A stretch of 64,000 nt of DNA. Origin: Mesorhizobium sp. (GTDB lineage Bacteria > Pseudomonadota > Alphaproteobacteria > Rhizobiales > Rhizobiaceae). Position numbers and translations under genes: made by a program. The notes under the pieces were generated by a model. That model ran no database searches, had not been told where the DNA came from, and saw only the letters and a list, made by a program, of their open reading frames with translations. This document shows, piece after piece, positions 1 to 9,023 of this stretch. Where the stretch lies: the NCBI GenBank assembly GCA_004020365.1, contig SAQR01000024.1, positions 1-64,000 on the forward strand. Direction: 5' to 3'. The first letter of the stretch is position 1. The number at the start of each line of letters is the position of its first letter.

Positions 1-469
1 CCGGAGAGCACGGCGTCCAATGCCGTCAGCTACACCACGCCAGTGGGCACGATCTCATCGTCGGCGAACCCCGTTGGAATTATGCCCACTCTGCCGGGAC
101 CGAACCAAAATCACCGCCTATCTCATCTCTCCGCTAAATCAGCACGCATTTGAGGGCAGCCATTCCGCGCAAGCTCGGCGGCATGTCGATCCAATCGACC
201 GACCCGGCTTGCTGAGTTCCACTGCGCACCTTCTTTGAACCCAGTGAACGGCAATGCCGGTGCTGAACCGCGCATACGCGGGCGTGCTGTGTGACGCATT
301 CAGAAACCACGTTTCTAAGGTCATGCAAATTGCGCCGTCTAATCCAGCATCGCCCGGCGAGCTAGCTTTAGCGCTAGCTACCAAACTGCCAATGTCTCAG
401 TCGGCCGGGAAGCTCCAGGCTGCTTGGGAAGCCTGTTCGGGTGGAGCAACCCAGGAGAACCTACCGGCC
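1..469. other. Leader region without a clear gene
   Basis: I see no convincing coding sequence here; the open frames lack codon bias and recognisable motifs. A short inverted repeat, AGCTAGC/GCTAGCT, lies at 360-379 with a 6-nt spacer. It sits about 90 nt upstream of the iorA start and could be an operator, but nothing else supports that. Confidence 0.4.
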
Positions 470-943
470 ATGATCTCACTGAATATCAACGGGCGAGAGC
501 ACGAGGTTGACGTTGACCCCGAAACGCCGATCCTTTGGGTCCTGCGTGACACGCTAGGAATGACCGGCACCAAATTCGGCTGCGGCGCAGCGCTCTGTGG
601 CGCTTGTACGGTGCATCTGGATGGCGAGGCCATCCGCTCGTGCAGCACGCCGGTTTCCGCCGTTGAAAGCGGCAAGATCACCACAATTGAAAAGGCAACC
701 GACGGCACCGACCGTGTCGGCGCGGCCGTCCACGCTGCATGGGTCAGGCACGATGTGGCGCAATGCGGCTACTGTCAGAGCGGCCAGATCATGAGCGCGA
801 CGGCCTTGCTCGCGTCGCTGTTGCCCGACGCGCAGCCGACCGCCGAAGAGATCGACTCCGCCATGGCCGGAAACATCTGCCGATGTGGAACCTATGCCCG
901 TATCCGCGCCGCTATAGCCGACGCCGCCAGCACTCTCGTCTGA
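470..943 (+). CDS. iorA: Isoquinoline 1-oxidoreductase-type small subunit, (2Fe-2S)-binding
   Basis: This is the electron-transfer subunit of a xanthine-oxidase-family molybdenum hydroxylase; it passes electrons from the molybdopterin subunit through two [2Fe-2S] clusters. The 157-aa protein shows the plant-type cluster cysteines C38, C43, C46 and C58 and the C-terminal four-helix cluster cysteines C99, C102, C137 and C139. The frame is open further upstream, but I chose the ATG at 470 because it follows CCAGGAG and matches the family N-terminus (MISLNINGRE). iorB begins 12 nt after the stop, so the pair is an operon. The substrate cannot be read from sequence; isoquinoline, aldehydes or other N-heterocycles are possible. 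Confidence 0.9.
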   Translation: MISLNINGREHEVDVDPETPILWVLRDTLGMTGTKFGCGAALCGACTVHLDGEAIRSCSTPVSAVESGKITTIEKATDGTDRVGAAVHAAWVRHDVAQCGYCQSGQIMSATALLASLLPDAQPTAEEIDSAMAGNICRCGTYARIRAAIADAASTLV

Positions 944-954
944 AGGAGACGCAT

Positions 955-3201
955 ATGTTCCCCAACATGGACCACAAAGAGCTGCCGCGTGCGCTGCAGC
1001 ACATCATGGAACGGGACCGTTCAACGACGGTCCCGGCGATGCCACGCCGCAGCTTTCTCAAGCTGACGGGGACCCTCGGCCTGGCTGTCGGCATTTTCCC
1101 TCACTTGGCCGTCGCGCAGTCGACCGACGCCGATGTGGCGGCAGCCAGTCTGAAGCCGACCGAGCAGCCCTCTGCATTTGTCCAGATCGCGCCCAATGGA
1201 GAGGTTACGGTCACGATCAACCGGCTGGAGTTCGGTCAAGGCGTCCAAACGGCATTGCCCATGATCCTTGCCGAAGAACTCGATGCGGACTGGAACCTGG
1301 TACGCAGCCAACTCGGCACCAATGACATGGCCTATGTCGATCCGCTCTTCGGCATGCACCTTACCGGCGGTTCGAACACAATCAAGAACAGCTTTACGCA
1401 GTATCGCGAACTGGGTGCTCGTGTTCGCGCCATGCTGCTGGCGGCCGCGGCGACCCGCTGGAACGTGGATGCGTCCACTCTGCGAACTGAGGCAGGCGCG
1501 GTTCTGGCCTCCGATGGCCGCAAGCTCGGTTATGGCGAGCTTGCCGAGGCGGCCATGGCCTTGCCAGTGCCGCAGAAGATTGCGCTGAAGGATCCCAAGG
1601 ATTTCCGTATTGTCGGCCAGCCCACCCGGCGTTTGGACGCTCAAGCCAAGAGCAGCGGCCAACAGAGTTTTGGCATCGACTTCAAGCTGCCGGGGCAGTT
1701 GACGGCCGTGGTGGCTCGTCCTCCGGTCTTCGGAGCCAGGATAGCCTCCCTGGACGACAGCGCAACTCGCGCCGTCAAGGGCGTGAAGGCCGTCCTGCGC
1801 GTGCCGCTGGATCGCGGTGCCGAGGGCGTGGCCGTGGTGGCCGACGGATATTGGCAGGCGTCTCAGGGCCGCGATGCCCTTAAGGTGGAGTGGGACACAT
1901 CGGCTGTCGAAAAGGTCGATAGCGAACAGCAACTCGCGCAGTATCGCGAGATGGCCGCTCGCCCCGGCCCGCGCGAGTTCGATTCCGACATGGTGCCATT
2001 GGAAACGGCGCCCCTGAAGCTGGAAGCTGAGTTCGTGTTCCCGTATCTCGCCCACGCGGCGATGGAACCGCTGAACTGCACGGTACAGTTTGCCGACGAT
2101 CGTGCCGAGATCTGGGTGGGGAGCCAAAGTGCCGGACCCGATGCCGCTGCTGCCGCAGCGGCGCTCGGCCTCAAGCCGGAACAGGTCGTGCTTAACGTGC
2201 AGATGTCGGGCGGCGGCTTCGGTCGGCGCTTTTCCAGCACCTACGACACCGTGATCGAGGCCTGCGAAATAGCCAAGGCCGCCAAGGCGGCGGGGCTGAA
2301 GGCACCGATCCGTACGCTTTGGAGCCGCGAGGACGATATGAGGGGCGGCTACTACCGTCCAATGCACCTGCACCGCGCCCGCATCGGCTTTGACAATCAA
2401 GGCAATGTGCTGGCCTGGGATCACAGCATCGTCGGCCAATCCATACTTACGGGAACCGTGTTCGAGCAGTTCATGGTGAAGAACGGCATCGATGCCGCCA
2501 CGACCGAGGGCATGCGAAACCCCTATCCGCTTCCAATGCGGCTTACGGTGCATCATCCCAAGGTCAACGTGCCGGTTCTGTGGTGGCGTAGCGTCGGCTC
2601 CACCCATACCGCTTTCGTGATGGAGACCTTGCTCGATGATATTGCGCGTGCAACCGACCAAGATCCCGTCGCCTACCGCATGCAGCTCTTCGGTGATCAG
2701 CACATTCGCCATCGTGATGCATTGCAACTGGCCGTGGACAAAAGCGGGTACGGCAAGACGCAATTGTCCGAGGGGCGGGCCTGGGGTGTGGCGGTGCACG
2801 AGTCCTTCAGCTCAGTGGTGGCTTACGTGGTGGAAGCCTCTGTTGCCGACGGACAGCCTAAACTGCATCGGGTCACCGCCGGGGTTCACTGCAATCTGGC
2901 CGTCAACCCTCTGACCGTGGAGGCGCAGGTACAGGGCGCGGCGATCATGGGCTTGTCGATGTGCTTGGCAGGCTCTGCAATTACGCTCAACGACGGCGTC
3001 GTCGAGCAGAGCAACTTCAGCGACTATACGGTGGCGCGCATAACGGACGTGCCGGAATTCGATATCCACATCGTGCCGAGCGCCGAACCGCCCACCGGCA
3101 TGGGCGAGCCCGGCTTGCCGCCATTGGCGCCGGCATTTGCCAACGCCATAGCACGGCTCACAGGAAAACCGCTGCGTCAATTGCCGTTCAATCTGACGTA
3201 G
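955..3201 (+). CDS. iorB: Isoquinoline 1-oxidoreductase-type molybdopterin-binding subunit, Tat-exported
   Basis: This is the large catalytic subunit (748 aa) of a membrane-associated or periplasmic molybdenum hydroxylase of the IorB type, which uses Mo-molybdopterin cytosine dinucleotide to hydroxylate N-heterocycles or aldehydes. A twin-arginine signal, RRSFLKLTG, lies at residues 31-39 and is followed by a hydrophobic stretch, so export through Tat is predicted; tatABC is present at 39-41 kb. A cofactor-binding motif MSGGGFGRRF starts near residue 417. The conserved catalytic glutamate motif GEPGLPPLAP lies near residue 717. The start at 955 has a strong ribosome binding site (GAAGGAGA). 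No FAD subunit is present, as is typical of Ior and unlike classical xanthine dehydrogenase. Confidence 0.9.
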   Translation: MFPNMDHKELPRALQHIMERDRSTTVPAMPRRSFLKLTGTLGLAVGIFPHLAVAQSTDADVAAASLKPTEQPSAFVQIAPNGEVTVTINRLEFGQGVQTALPMILAEELDADWNLVRSQLGTNDMAYVDPLFGMHLTGGSNTIKNSFTQYRELGARVRAMLLAAAATRWNVDASTLRTEAGAVLASDGRKLGYGELAEAAMALPVPQKIALKDPKDFRIVGQPTRRLDAQAKSSGQQSFGIDFKLPGQLTAVVARPPVFGARIASLDDSATRAVKGVKAVLRVPLDRGAEGVAVVADGYWQASQGRDALKVEWDTSAVEKVDSEQQLAQYREMAARPGPREFDSDMVPLETAPLKLEAEFVFPYLAHAAMEPLNCTVQFADDRAEIWVGSQSAGPDAAAAAAALGLKPEQVVLNVQMSGGGFGRRFSSTYDTVIEACEIAKAAKAAGLKAPIRTLWSREDDMRGGYYRPMHLHRARIGFDNQGNVLAWDHSIVGQSILTGTVFEQFMVKNGIDAATTEGMRNPYPLPMRLTVHHPKVNVPVLWWRSVGSTHTAFVMETLLDDIARATDQDPVAYRMQLFGDQHIRHRDALQLAVDKSGYGKTQLSEGRAWGVAVHESFSSVVAYVVEASVADGQPKLHRVTAGVHCNLAVNPLTVEAQVQGAAIMGLSMCLAGSAITLNDGVVEQSNFSDYTVARITDVPEFDIHIVPSAEPPTGMGEPGLPPLAPAFANAIARLTGKPLRQLPFNLT

Positions 3202-3431
3202 TCGTTTTTATGCCAAACCGCTTCTGCTCGCTGCTTGTTGTTCCGGCAGCGAGCGAGGCAGATAACCGCCTTGTCGGCGCTCGGCTGCCATCGGGGCATT
3301 CGGAATCCGCGCAGTGCCAGGCAGTCCCGAATGCTGACCGTGCCGGCGGGCTGCGTGGAGCATAAATATGTCGAGACAGGCATGCTGATTATCCGCCATA
3401 ATCCTCATGGATATAGAAATGAGGTTTATAG

Positions 3432-4325
3432 GTGAGAAGAGGCGACTTCAGCGAATGGGCTGTGTTTATCGCGGTTGCCGAGGAGGGGAGTTTTACACGC
3501 GCAGCCGCAAAGCTCGGCCTCTCCCAATCCGCGCTTAGCTATGCGGTGCGCATGCTCGAACAACGGATCGGTGTGCGGTTGATCTCGCGAACAACGCGCA
3601 GCCTGTCGCTGACCGAGGCAGGCGAAAGGCTACTTATCAGCCTGCGGCCGGCATTTGACCATATCGACAGTGAAATTGCTGCGCTCACGGCGCTCCGCGA
3701 CAAGCCTGCAGGCACGATCCGCATCACCACGTTCCGGCATGCCGCCCAAACTGTCCTGTGGCCCGTATTGTCGAAACTCCTGCAGAATTATCCCGACATC
3801 ACGGTTGAGATCCATATCGATGAAGGTCTCACCGACATTGTCGCAGAGCGCTTCGACGCCGGTATCCGCATGGGCGAACAGGTGCAAAAGGACATGGTGG
3901 CTGTCCGGATCAGCCCAGACGTCAGGATGGCAGTTGTGGGATCCCCGTCGTACTTTGCCAATCGTCCCGCCCCGCAGACACCCCGCGACTTGAGCGAACA
4001 CCGATGCGCAAGCTATCGCCAGAACACTGGGGGCGGCCTTTATGCCTGGGAGTTCGAACAGGACGGTGTCGAACTTGAGGTCCGGGTCAATGGACCGGTT
4101 ATTTTCAACGACAACGAGATGCTCTTGCATGCCGCAGTCGATGGCTTGTGTTTGGTGTACACGTTCGAAAACCAGATATCCCAGCACATTGCCGACGGCC
4201 GCCTAGTCCGGGTGCTGGAAGACTGGTGCCCGCCATATTCTGGCTACCATCTCTATTATCCAAGCCGGCGGCAGCATACTGCCGCCTTCACGCTTCTGGT
4301 CGACGCGCTTCGATACAGGGCATAA
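3432..4325 (+). CDS. LysR-family transcriptional regulator
   Basis: This 297-aa protein has an N-terminal winged helix-turn-helix (roughly residues 7-65; AAAKLGLSQSALSYAVRMLE is the recognition region) followed by a periplasmic-binding-like effector domain (about 90-295). The start is a GTG at 3432 preceded by GAGG; it fits the usual LysR N-terminus. It lies 230 nt downstream of iorB in the same direction rather than divergently. It may regulate the oxidoreductase operon or the following membrane gene, and the sequence does not decide between them. The C-terminal domain resembles the CrgA/PgrR-like branch of LysR proteins. Confidence 0.9.
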   Translation: MRRGDFSEWAVFIAVAEEGSFTRAAAKLGLSQSALSYAVRMLEQRIGVRLISRTTRSLSLTEAGERLLISLRPAFDHIDSEIAALTALRDKPAGTIRITTFRHAAQTVLWPVLSKLLQNYPDITVEIHIDEGLTDIVAERFDAGIRMGEQVQKDMVAVRISPDVRMAVVGSPSYFANRPAPQTPRDLSEHRCASYRQNTGGGLYAWEFEQDGVELEVRVNGPVIFNDNEMLLHAAVDGLCLVYTFENQISQHIADGRLVRVLEDWCPPYSGYHLYYPSRRQHTAAFTLLVDALRYRA

Positions 4326-4475
4326 CGAGGCGGCCGACCATTTATCAATGTGATTTCTAACTTCATGCCTTGCGACAGCCAAAGGCTAGAGTGTCCCACC
4401 GCGACTTGGATCCGCGCAGCCTCGCATACGTTATTAGGCGGATTGCCAAATCCACTACACTCGAACCTGAACGCC

Positions 4476-4850
4476 ATGACGAAACTGATGCTTACCCTAT
4501 CTGCGCTTTACACGGCCGTTGTCGGCCTGGCGCTGATGTTCTTTCCGGTGCAGTTCGGGCGGGGCGCCGTGCCGACGGATGCCGCACCCGAGTTGCTCGC
4601 GCTGCTGCGGCTTCTCGGCGGACCGTTCCTCGGCATCGCCGTGCTTAACTGGTTGTCGAGAAGTGCTGAGCCGTCAACGATCCGTGTCGTCGTGCTCGCC
4701 AACATCGTCGGTTTCGGCGCCGTCGCGGCGAACGACATTTGGGGCGTCGCCAGCGGCGAAGCGAGAGACATCGCCAGGCTATTTCTGGTTATCCATCTGC
4801 TCTTTACATTGGCCTTCGTGGCGGTGGCGGTTCGCGGAGTTAAACCCTGA
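4476..4850 (+). CDS. Small membrane protein of unknown function, about four TM helices
   Basis: The 124-aa product has hydrophobic segments near residues 2-22, 45-62, 72-90 and 100-120, so it is a predicted small polytopic inner-membrane protein. I placed the start at the ATG at 4476 because the first transmembrane helix begins directly after it, while the upstream extension of the frame is hydrophilic and not protein-like. I do not recognise a catalytic motif; it resembles DUF4345-type membrane proteins in layout only. It follows the LysR gene by 150 nt on the same strand and converges with the sulfotransferase-like gene. Confidence 0.6.
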   Translation: MTKLMLTLSALYTAVVGLALMFFPVQFGRGAVPTDAAPELLALLRLLGGPFLGIAVLNWLSRSAEPSTIRVVVLANIVGFGAVAANDIWGVASGEARDIARLFLVIHLLFTLAFVAVAVRGVKP

Positions 4851-4873
4851 GGTTCCGCACCGGCGCCCGCTCT

Positions 4874-5485
4874 TCAGCTCTTACTGCGCCCCATGCGAGC
4901 ACGAAATTCGGCAGTCGAATTGGTGCGGGGAAACGGTTCCGAAGGCAATTGTACACCGAGAAAGGCACAAAGCGGCCCCCACCCTTCGGAGACCTGATAA
5001 GTAAGAAGGCGCTCGGGCGGCAGCGTTGCTCTCACCGTAGCGTTATGTTCTTCATAGACGGCGATTGCATGATGACGGTCATTAAAGCGACCTCCAAAGA
5101 CACCATTGCTAACCACTGCCACACCAAAGGACTGTGGGTCATTGCTGGCAGTGTCCATCATAAGTCCTATTGTTTGCGCCACGCTGTCATACCAGGCATC
5201 GGGGTCACGAACTGTGAGAACAACTTTTGCATCAGGGTAGTGATCGCTCACTTCGCGCCAGTAATGCGCCGTTGGCCAATCGACAGCGGAACGATAGCCG
5301 GCATATGCCAGATCCCAGTTCGGGAGTTGTCCCTGACCAGCGGCGCGCCACAGTTTTTTCTGTTCGGGGTTGGTATTCACGTCTGCCATATGGTGGCAAG
5401 GCCCGAACCCAAGATGCTCCAATGCCAGTTTCAGCGAATACGTGCCGGTGCGCCCCATGCCCGCGCCAATGACATCTAGAGACAT
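4874..5485 (-). CDS. Sulfotransferase-family protein
   Basis: This 203-aa P-loop protein begins with a strand-loop-helix GAGMGRTGTYSLKLAL (residues 7-22). That is the 5'-phosphosulfate-binding loop of the Sulfotransfer_4 type found in many actinobacterial and proteobacterial proteins. A second PAPS-contact-like segment, VVLTVRDPDAWYDS, lies in the middle. Upstream in-frame starts exist, but the ATG at 5485 has a perfect GGAGG seven bases away. No acceptor substrate can be inferred. The protein is a little shorter than classical sulfotransferases but appears intact. It converges with the membrane gene on its left and has no obvious operon partner. Confidence 0.8.
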   Translation of the reverse strand: MSLDVIGAGMGRTGTYSLKLALEHLGFGPCHHMADVNTNPEQKKLWRAAGQGQLPNWDLAYAGYRSAVDWPTAHYWREVSDHYPDAKVVLTVRDPDAWYDSVAQTIGLMMDTASNDPQSFGVAVVSNGVFGGRFNDRHHAIAVYEEHNATVRATLPPERLLTYQVSEGWGPLCAFLGVQLPSEPFPRTNSTAEFRARMGRSKS

Positions 5486-5699
5486 CAGCATCCTCCAGGG
5501 TGACTTCAATCGCTCAAAATACCGACCTTCCTTCTATTTCGCTACATGTTTGAAGGTCTCCGGGTCGTTTCCTGCCAGACCCTGCGGGCACCGAGCGTCA
5601 CGTTTTCACCACTGGTCAGTAAGTTGCTGGCTACCTGATGGATTGGCCAGGACACCAACTTCGAGCTTGCACGCGGCAACACACCGCGTAGAGCTATAG

Positions 5700-6251
5700 G
5701 AGTTTCGCGGACGCACAACAAAGGGCGCAACCCAGACGTCGGGCGTCACGATCGAAGACAGCGACAAGGCAACCGCTTCAGGCGGCTTTTATGTCGGCTC
5801 GGCTCGTGTCGGCGGCACTCCTGATGCAGTTATGGAAGATCAGAAGTCGTCCGGGACAGGGGGCGGAACGCCGGTCGCTACGACATGGACGACGCATGCC
5901 CTCAACACCGAAGTTCGCGACCCGTCAGGCCTAGTATCAATAGCCTCCGACCAGTTCACACCGACTGTTGATGGTTGGGTCGAATGGGAGATTCTCTCGT
6001 ATACCATCTCCAGTTTCGGCTCACGTCTGCAAAACATGACAGATACCACAACCGCCGGAATGGGTGTTGTAGCCCATGGCAACGGCAGCCCGAACTCAGG
6101 TGCGACATCGATGGGCGGCGCGGCGGTCGTCGCCAGCAAGGCCTTTGCGATCCAGTATTACGCCAATGCCGCCCCTGCGAATGGTCTTGGCCTGGCTCTT
6201 TCGCAGGGGACAGAAGTTTACGCTCGGGTGAAATATTGGAGGACGGCATGA
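5700..6251 (+). pseudogene. 5'-truncated phage-structural-like gene
   Basis: An open frame begins right after an in-frame TAG at 5697 and continues to 6251, but it has no good start before an ATG at 5832 that lacks a ribosome binding site. The translated upstream part (GGFYVGSARVGGTPDAV) continues smoothly into the rest, so the gene has lost its 5' end. A different frame just upstream (about 5650-5720) also looks protein-like, which suggests a frameshift. The product is Gly/Ser/Thr-rich with a beta-rich C-terminus, like phage tail or fibre proteins; this is inferred from composition and from the next gene. It ends in an ATGA overlap with that gene. Confidence 0.5.
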
Positions 6252-6604
6252 GATACGCCCGCATCATTGATGGCGTGGTGGATTCGATCGCGTACGATCT
6301 GCCCTATTTCCAAGGCGGCCCAGAGCCGGGATGGACAGAGGTTCCCGACGATGTTTTCGCCGGCTTTTCATTCGAGGGTGAGAAATTCACCGGCCCAGAG
6401 CCAACGCCGCCGCCTCGTCAGACAGTTCTGAAATCGCTTGTGCAGGCTCGTATCATCGAAGCTGCCTTGACGCAAAACCCGGTCTATTTCGCCCGCTGGT
6501 TCGCGCCCGATCGACCCGAGGTCTACTGCGACGACCCGGACGCCATCCTGCTCGTCACGGCTCTTGGCCTCGACCCTGACGCGATTCTCGCGCCTATCGT
6601 TTGA
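6248..6604 (+). CDS. Phage tail-accessory-like protein
   Basis: A 118-aa protein starts at the ATG at 6248, overlapping the preceding stop by four bases (ATGA), a typical phage-module coupling. The N-terminus (MRYARIIDGVVDSIAYDLP) and proline-rich middle resemble small phage tail-assembly or fibre-chaperone proteins, which often begin with a short 'ARIIDG' beta element. There is no enzymatic motif. It is intact, while its partner is truncated, so together they are probably a remnant of a lost prophage or of a gene-transfer-agent-like cassette. Assignment rests on layout and N-terminal style, not on a firm family match. Confidence 0.5.
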   Translation: MRYARIIDGVVDSIAYDLPYFQGGPEPGWTEVPDDVFAGFSFEGEKFTGPEPTPPPRQTVLKSLVQARIIEAALTQNPVYFARWFAPDRPEVYCDDPDAILLVTALGLDPDAILAPIV

Positions 6605-6765
6605 AGCTTGGCCGTCCATGCGTTCTCGCTGAGATGGGGCGGCCCAGCAACCGGTTGGGGTTTGGGTGGTGGCCGCTGGGCCTAACCGGCGGGGGGCGTC
6701 TGCGGGACGGTCGCCGGCTGCTTCTACCATAAGCAGATACATGCATCGTTACTAATTTAGTAAAA

Positions 6766-7589
6766 TTGTCACGTTCCGTTCCCCTGGCTATCAAATCGGA
6801 TGAGCCTAGAGTCAATTTGGTGCCTAAACGAGTGAGTGCCGGCGGCCGGCTACAATTTATTCCTCCGATGATGCCTACCTTGGTCGCCAAGCCGCCCCAA
6901 GGTGACGACTGGATGCATGAAGCCAAGTTCGACGGCTACCGCTCGCAAATTATCATCGACGCCGGCGGGGCGCGGATTTTCACCCGCCGGGGCTAGACTG
7001 GACATCGAAGTACCGCGATTTGGCCGAGGCAGCCAAAGGTCTCAGCGTACAGAACGTCATCATCGACGGCGAAGTCGTCGTCTTGAATGAGGCTGGCCTT
7101 TCGGATTTTGCCGCGCTGCGCAAGGCAATCACCAGGCGCTGACAGCCGCATCCAATTCAGTGAGACAATGCCAGGCGGGCGATCTATCATCTGATCGACG
7201 CGGCCGGCTTGGAGGGGATGGTATCGAAGCGTCGGGACAGCAAATATCGCAGCGGCCCGACTACCAATTGGCTGAAGACAAAATCCTTCACCGAAAGCGA
7301 ATTCGAGCTTCTTGGCGTCGAACGCGAGAGGGACAAGCCGGCGTTTGCTCTGATGGCTGAGCCAGGCACCCGGAAATATGTCGGCAGTGCCTTCGTCAGC
7401 ATCAATCGCGAGATGGGCGAGCGGCTTTGGAAGCGCGTCCAGGAACATGCCGGGCCACCGCCCAAGGACATCCCAAAGCGGCCGGCGACGCAATGGGTCA
7501 AGCCGGGCATCAAAGCCCGCGTGAAGCACCTGCGCGGCGAGGAAGACCTTCGGCACGCCTCGCTGCAGGATTTCTGGGATGAAAGCTAG
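6766..7589 (+). pseudogene. ligD: Broken ATP-dependent DNA ligase (LigD-type ligase domain)
   Basis: Three frames together encode pieces of a LigD-like NHEJ ATP-dependent DNA ligase. Part one (to 6996) carries the nucleotidyltransferase motif I HEAKFDGYR with the adenylated lysine. The frame then shifts at about 6993, and part two (about 6998-7143) carries VIIDGEVVVL before a stop. Roughly 100 residues of the adenylation domain are missing. Part three (about 7165-7589) resumes after another shift with EGMVSKRRDSKYRSGPTTNW and the OB-fold C-terminus ending DFWDES. At least two frameshifts and one deletion mean no active ligase can be made. Genes of this type are frequent in rhizobial accessory DNA. 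Confidence 0.85.
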
Positions 7590-7685
7590 CTTTCCGCGTT
7601 CTATGCGCTGCCGCTTGTCTCGCTTTCCTCGTCAAGTGCTGAGGCACCGGCCAATAGGCGTTGGCAATCAGCCAAATCAAGCGGG

Positions 7686-7796
7686 CTAATGGTTTCCAGC
7701 AAAGGACGCGCGGCGTGGTATACCATCACTATCCGGGGAAACATTGGATACGCAGCCGCTCAGCGCCATCAAAATCAACACCAAAAATAGTCGCAT
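7686..7796 (-). CDS. Small predicted lipoprotein (36 aa)
   Basis: A short gene on the minus strand starts at the ATG at 7796 with an excellent ribosome binding site (CGGAGGGAAAG immediately upstream) and ends with TAG at 7686. The product begins MRLFLVLILMALSGC, a lysine-poor but typical lipoprotein signal with lipobox L-S-G-C (Cys15), leaving a mature peptide of about 22 residues. Very small lipoproteins of this kind include entericidin-like peptides and the outer-membrane spanin (Rz1) of phages; the phage remnants nearby make the latter possible. The function is not determined. Confidence 0.6.
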   Translation of the reverse strand: MRLFLVLILMALSGCVSNVSPDSDGIPRRASFAGNH

Positions 7797-8050
7797 CTTT
7801 CCCTCCGAATTGGGGGCACTTAGCACGGATGTCATGCTGGTGCCTGGCCGCCGACCGAAAGCGAGGCCCGTTCAGAAACTTATGGAGACCGACATTCCCG
7901 GATGAACCCGGTTTCTGGCGACACAGTAGCCATCATGGCCGCCCCAGGCAATGTTGAGCGCGGTGCGGGAGGGTGTTAAGGCCGCCATTGCACAGCTGCC
8001 CTGCGACATGCGAGTTTGTCAACCAAATGGCTCATCATGGGAGTCTCGTC

Positions 8051-8344
8051 ATGTCCATTCGCCGGATTGCGTTGACCTCAACAGCGGTCATGCTTGCCTT
8101 CACAACCCACGCCCAGGCCAGGCCGGACACCCGCGCCATGACCTGCCAACAGACGCAGGCGCTAATCCAGAGCCATGGCTCGGCGGTGCTGACCACCGGC
8201 CCGAACACCTATGCCCTCTACGTCCGCCGGTACAGCAATGCGTGCGACTGGTCGTTAATCCCAGCGGTAGGGTTTGTGCCGACGCGCGATGGCCAGTGCT
8301 TGGTTCATCTATGCAGAGAACCGCTCTACACTCCTCCCGGCTGA
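8051..8344 (+). CDS. Small secreted cysteine-containing protein
   Basis: The 97-aa product starts with a Sec signal (MSIRRIALTSTAVMLAFTTHAQA) and a mature domain with four cysteines at TCQQTQ, NACDW, GQCLV and HLCREP, likely forming disulfides in the periplasm. I chose the ATG at 8051, where the signal peptide begins; the in-frame upstream extension is not signal-like. The 'CQQTQALIQSHGSAVLTTGPNTY' type of core (quoted in part: TTGPNTYALYVRR) is a recurrent family of secreted rhizobial proteins without known function. Its stop overlaps no neighbour; it sits among decayed genes but looks intact itself. Confidence 0.65.
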   Translation: MSIRRIALTSTAVMLAFTTHAQARPDTRAMTCQQTQALIQSHGSAVLTTGPNTYALYVRRYSNACDWSLIPAVGFVPTRDGQCLVHLCREPLYTPPG

Positions 8345-8411
8345 CGGTGACGAGCATAGCTATTCTGCCGCGCCTTTCGGTAGGAAGCCCTTGGCCTCAG
8401 ATCATCCACGA

Positions 8412-8600
8412 TCACGGCTTCGCCTTCAGTCGGACACCCGGGCTTCCGTGATTCAGAAACTCGATGCCCTCGGCCTCCAGCACGGTCATCACGGCGCGCA
8501 CCTTATCAAGGCCACTCGTGAGCCCTTCGGCGCCTTTCTTCTCCATGGCGCTTACCGTGTTGATGTTGATTCCGGCACGCTTCGCAAGCGCCGAAGGCAT
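8412..8600 (-). CDS. XRE-type HTH protein, N-terminally truncated
   Basis: The 62-aa product contains ALAKRAGININTVSAMEKKG, the turn and recognition helix of a Cro/C1 domain, then a C-terminal tail ending EFLNHGSPGVRLKAKP. That tail is typical of small rhizobial XRE regulators of about 75 aa. The first helix of the DNA-binding domain is missing, because the frame upstream of 8612 does not continue the homology. The start at 8600 is the first ATG and has no strong ribosome binding site. It is probably a remnant rather than a working repressor. Confidence 0.5.
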   Translation of the reverse strand: MPSALAKRAGININTVSAMEKKGAEGLTSGLDKVRAVMTVLEAEGIEFLNHGSPGVRLKAKP

Positions 8601-8605
8601 GCCCG

Positions 8606-9023
8606 ATGTCAAACCGCCGCCGCCTTCTCAACCTGACCGGGGCAGGGCTCGCTCTCGCCGCCACCGCTGCCAGCGTTCGAAAAGCCGCGGCAGTGCCGAT
8701 CGACGCCGCACCAGCCGGGAGGGCAAAAGCCTCGCCCGAGCTTCGTGCAGCAATCAAGGCACGTTTGCAGCAGCTGCGACGAGGTAGCCCTTGGCCGGAA
8801 AGCCACAGCCGCAGAACACCGGACGTGGGACGATGCCAGCCATGGCGAATATTCCACGCTCTGGAACGTGTGTCGGTTCCCCGCCAGCACTCATGCCGAC
8901 CTCGCCACAAAGGGCCGCTATCTCAAGCGGTTCCACAACACTTCCTTTAGCCAGCTTTTGGAAGAACACGTCGACGCGCTCTTGCTGTCCATGATCGGGG
9001 CAGGGAAAGGTGGTGCAGTATGA
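8606..9023 (+). pseudogene. Frameshifted Tat/Sec-signal protein of unknown function
   Basis: The first frame begins MSNRRRLLNLTGAGLALAA, a twin-arginine-like signal, and runs to about 8760 (SPELRAAIKA). The continuation is in another frame from about 8765 to the stop at 9023 (for example SCDEVALGRKATAAEH, then STLWNVCRFPASTHADLATK). Joined, they form one protein of about 138 aa with a C-terminal amphipathic helical domain. A single frameshift near 8758-8775 breaks it. The family is a rhizobial exported protein with no known role. The stop overlaps the next broken gene by four bases. Confidence 0.6.

Noticed and set aside
1021-2799. Minus-strand open frame of 592 codons across iorB
   Set aside because: It is antisense to a clearly coding gene with Tat signal and cofactor motifs; high-GC third positions open long shadow frames. 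It shows no domain.
7661-7957. Plus-strand 98-codon frame opposite the small lipoprotein
   Set aside because: No ribosome binding site and unlikely composition; the minus strand has a lipobox and a strong ribosome binding site.
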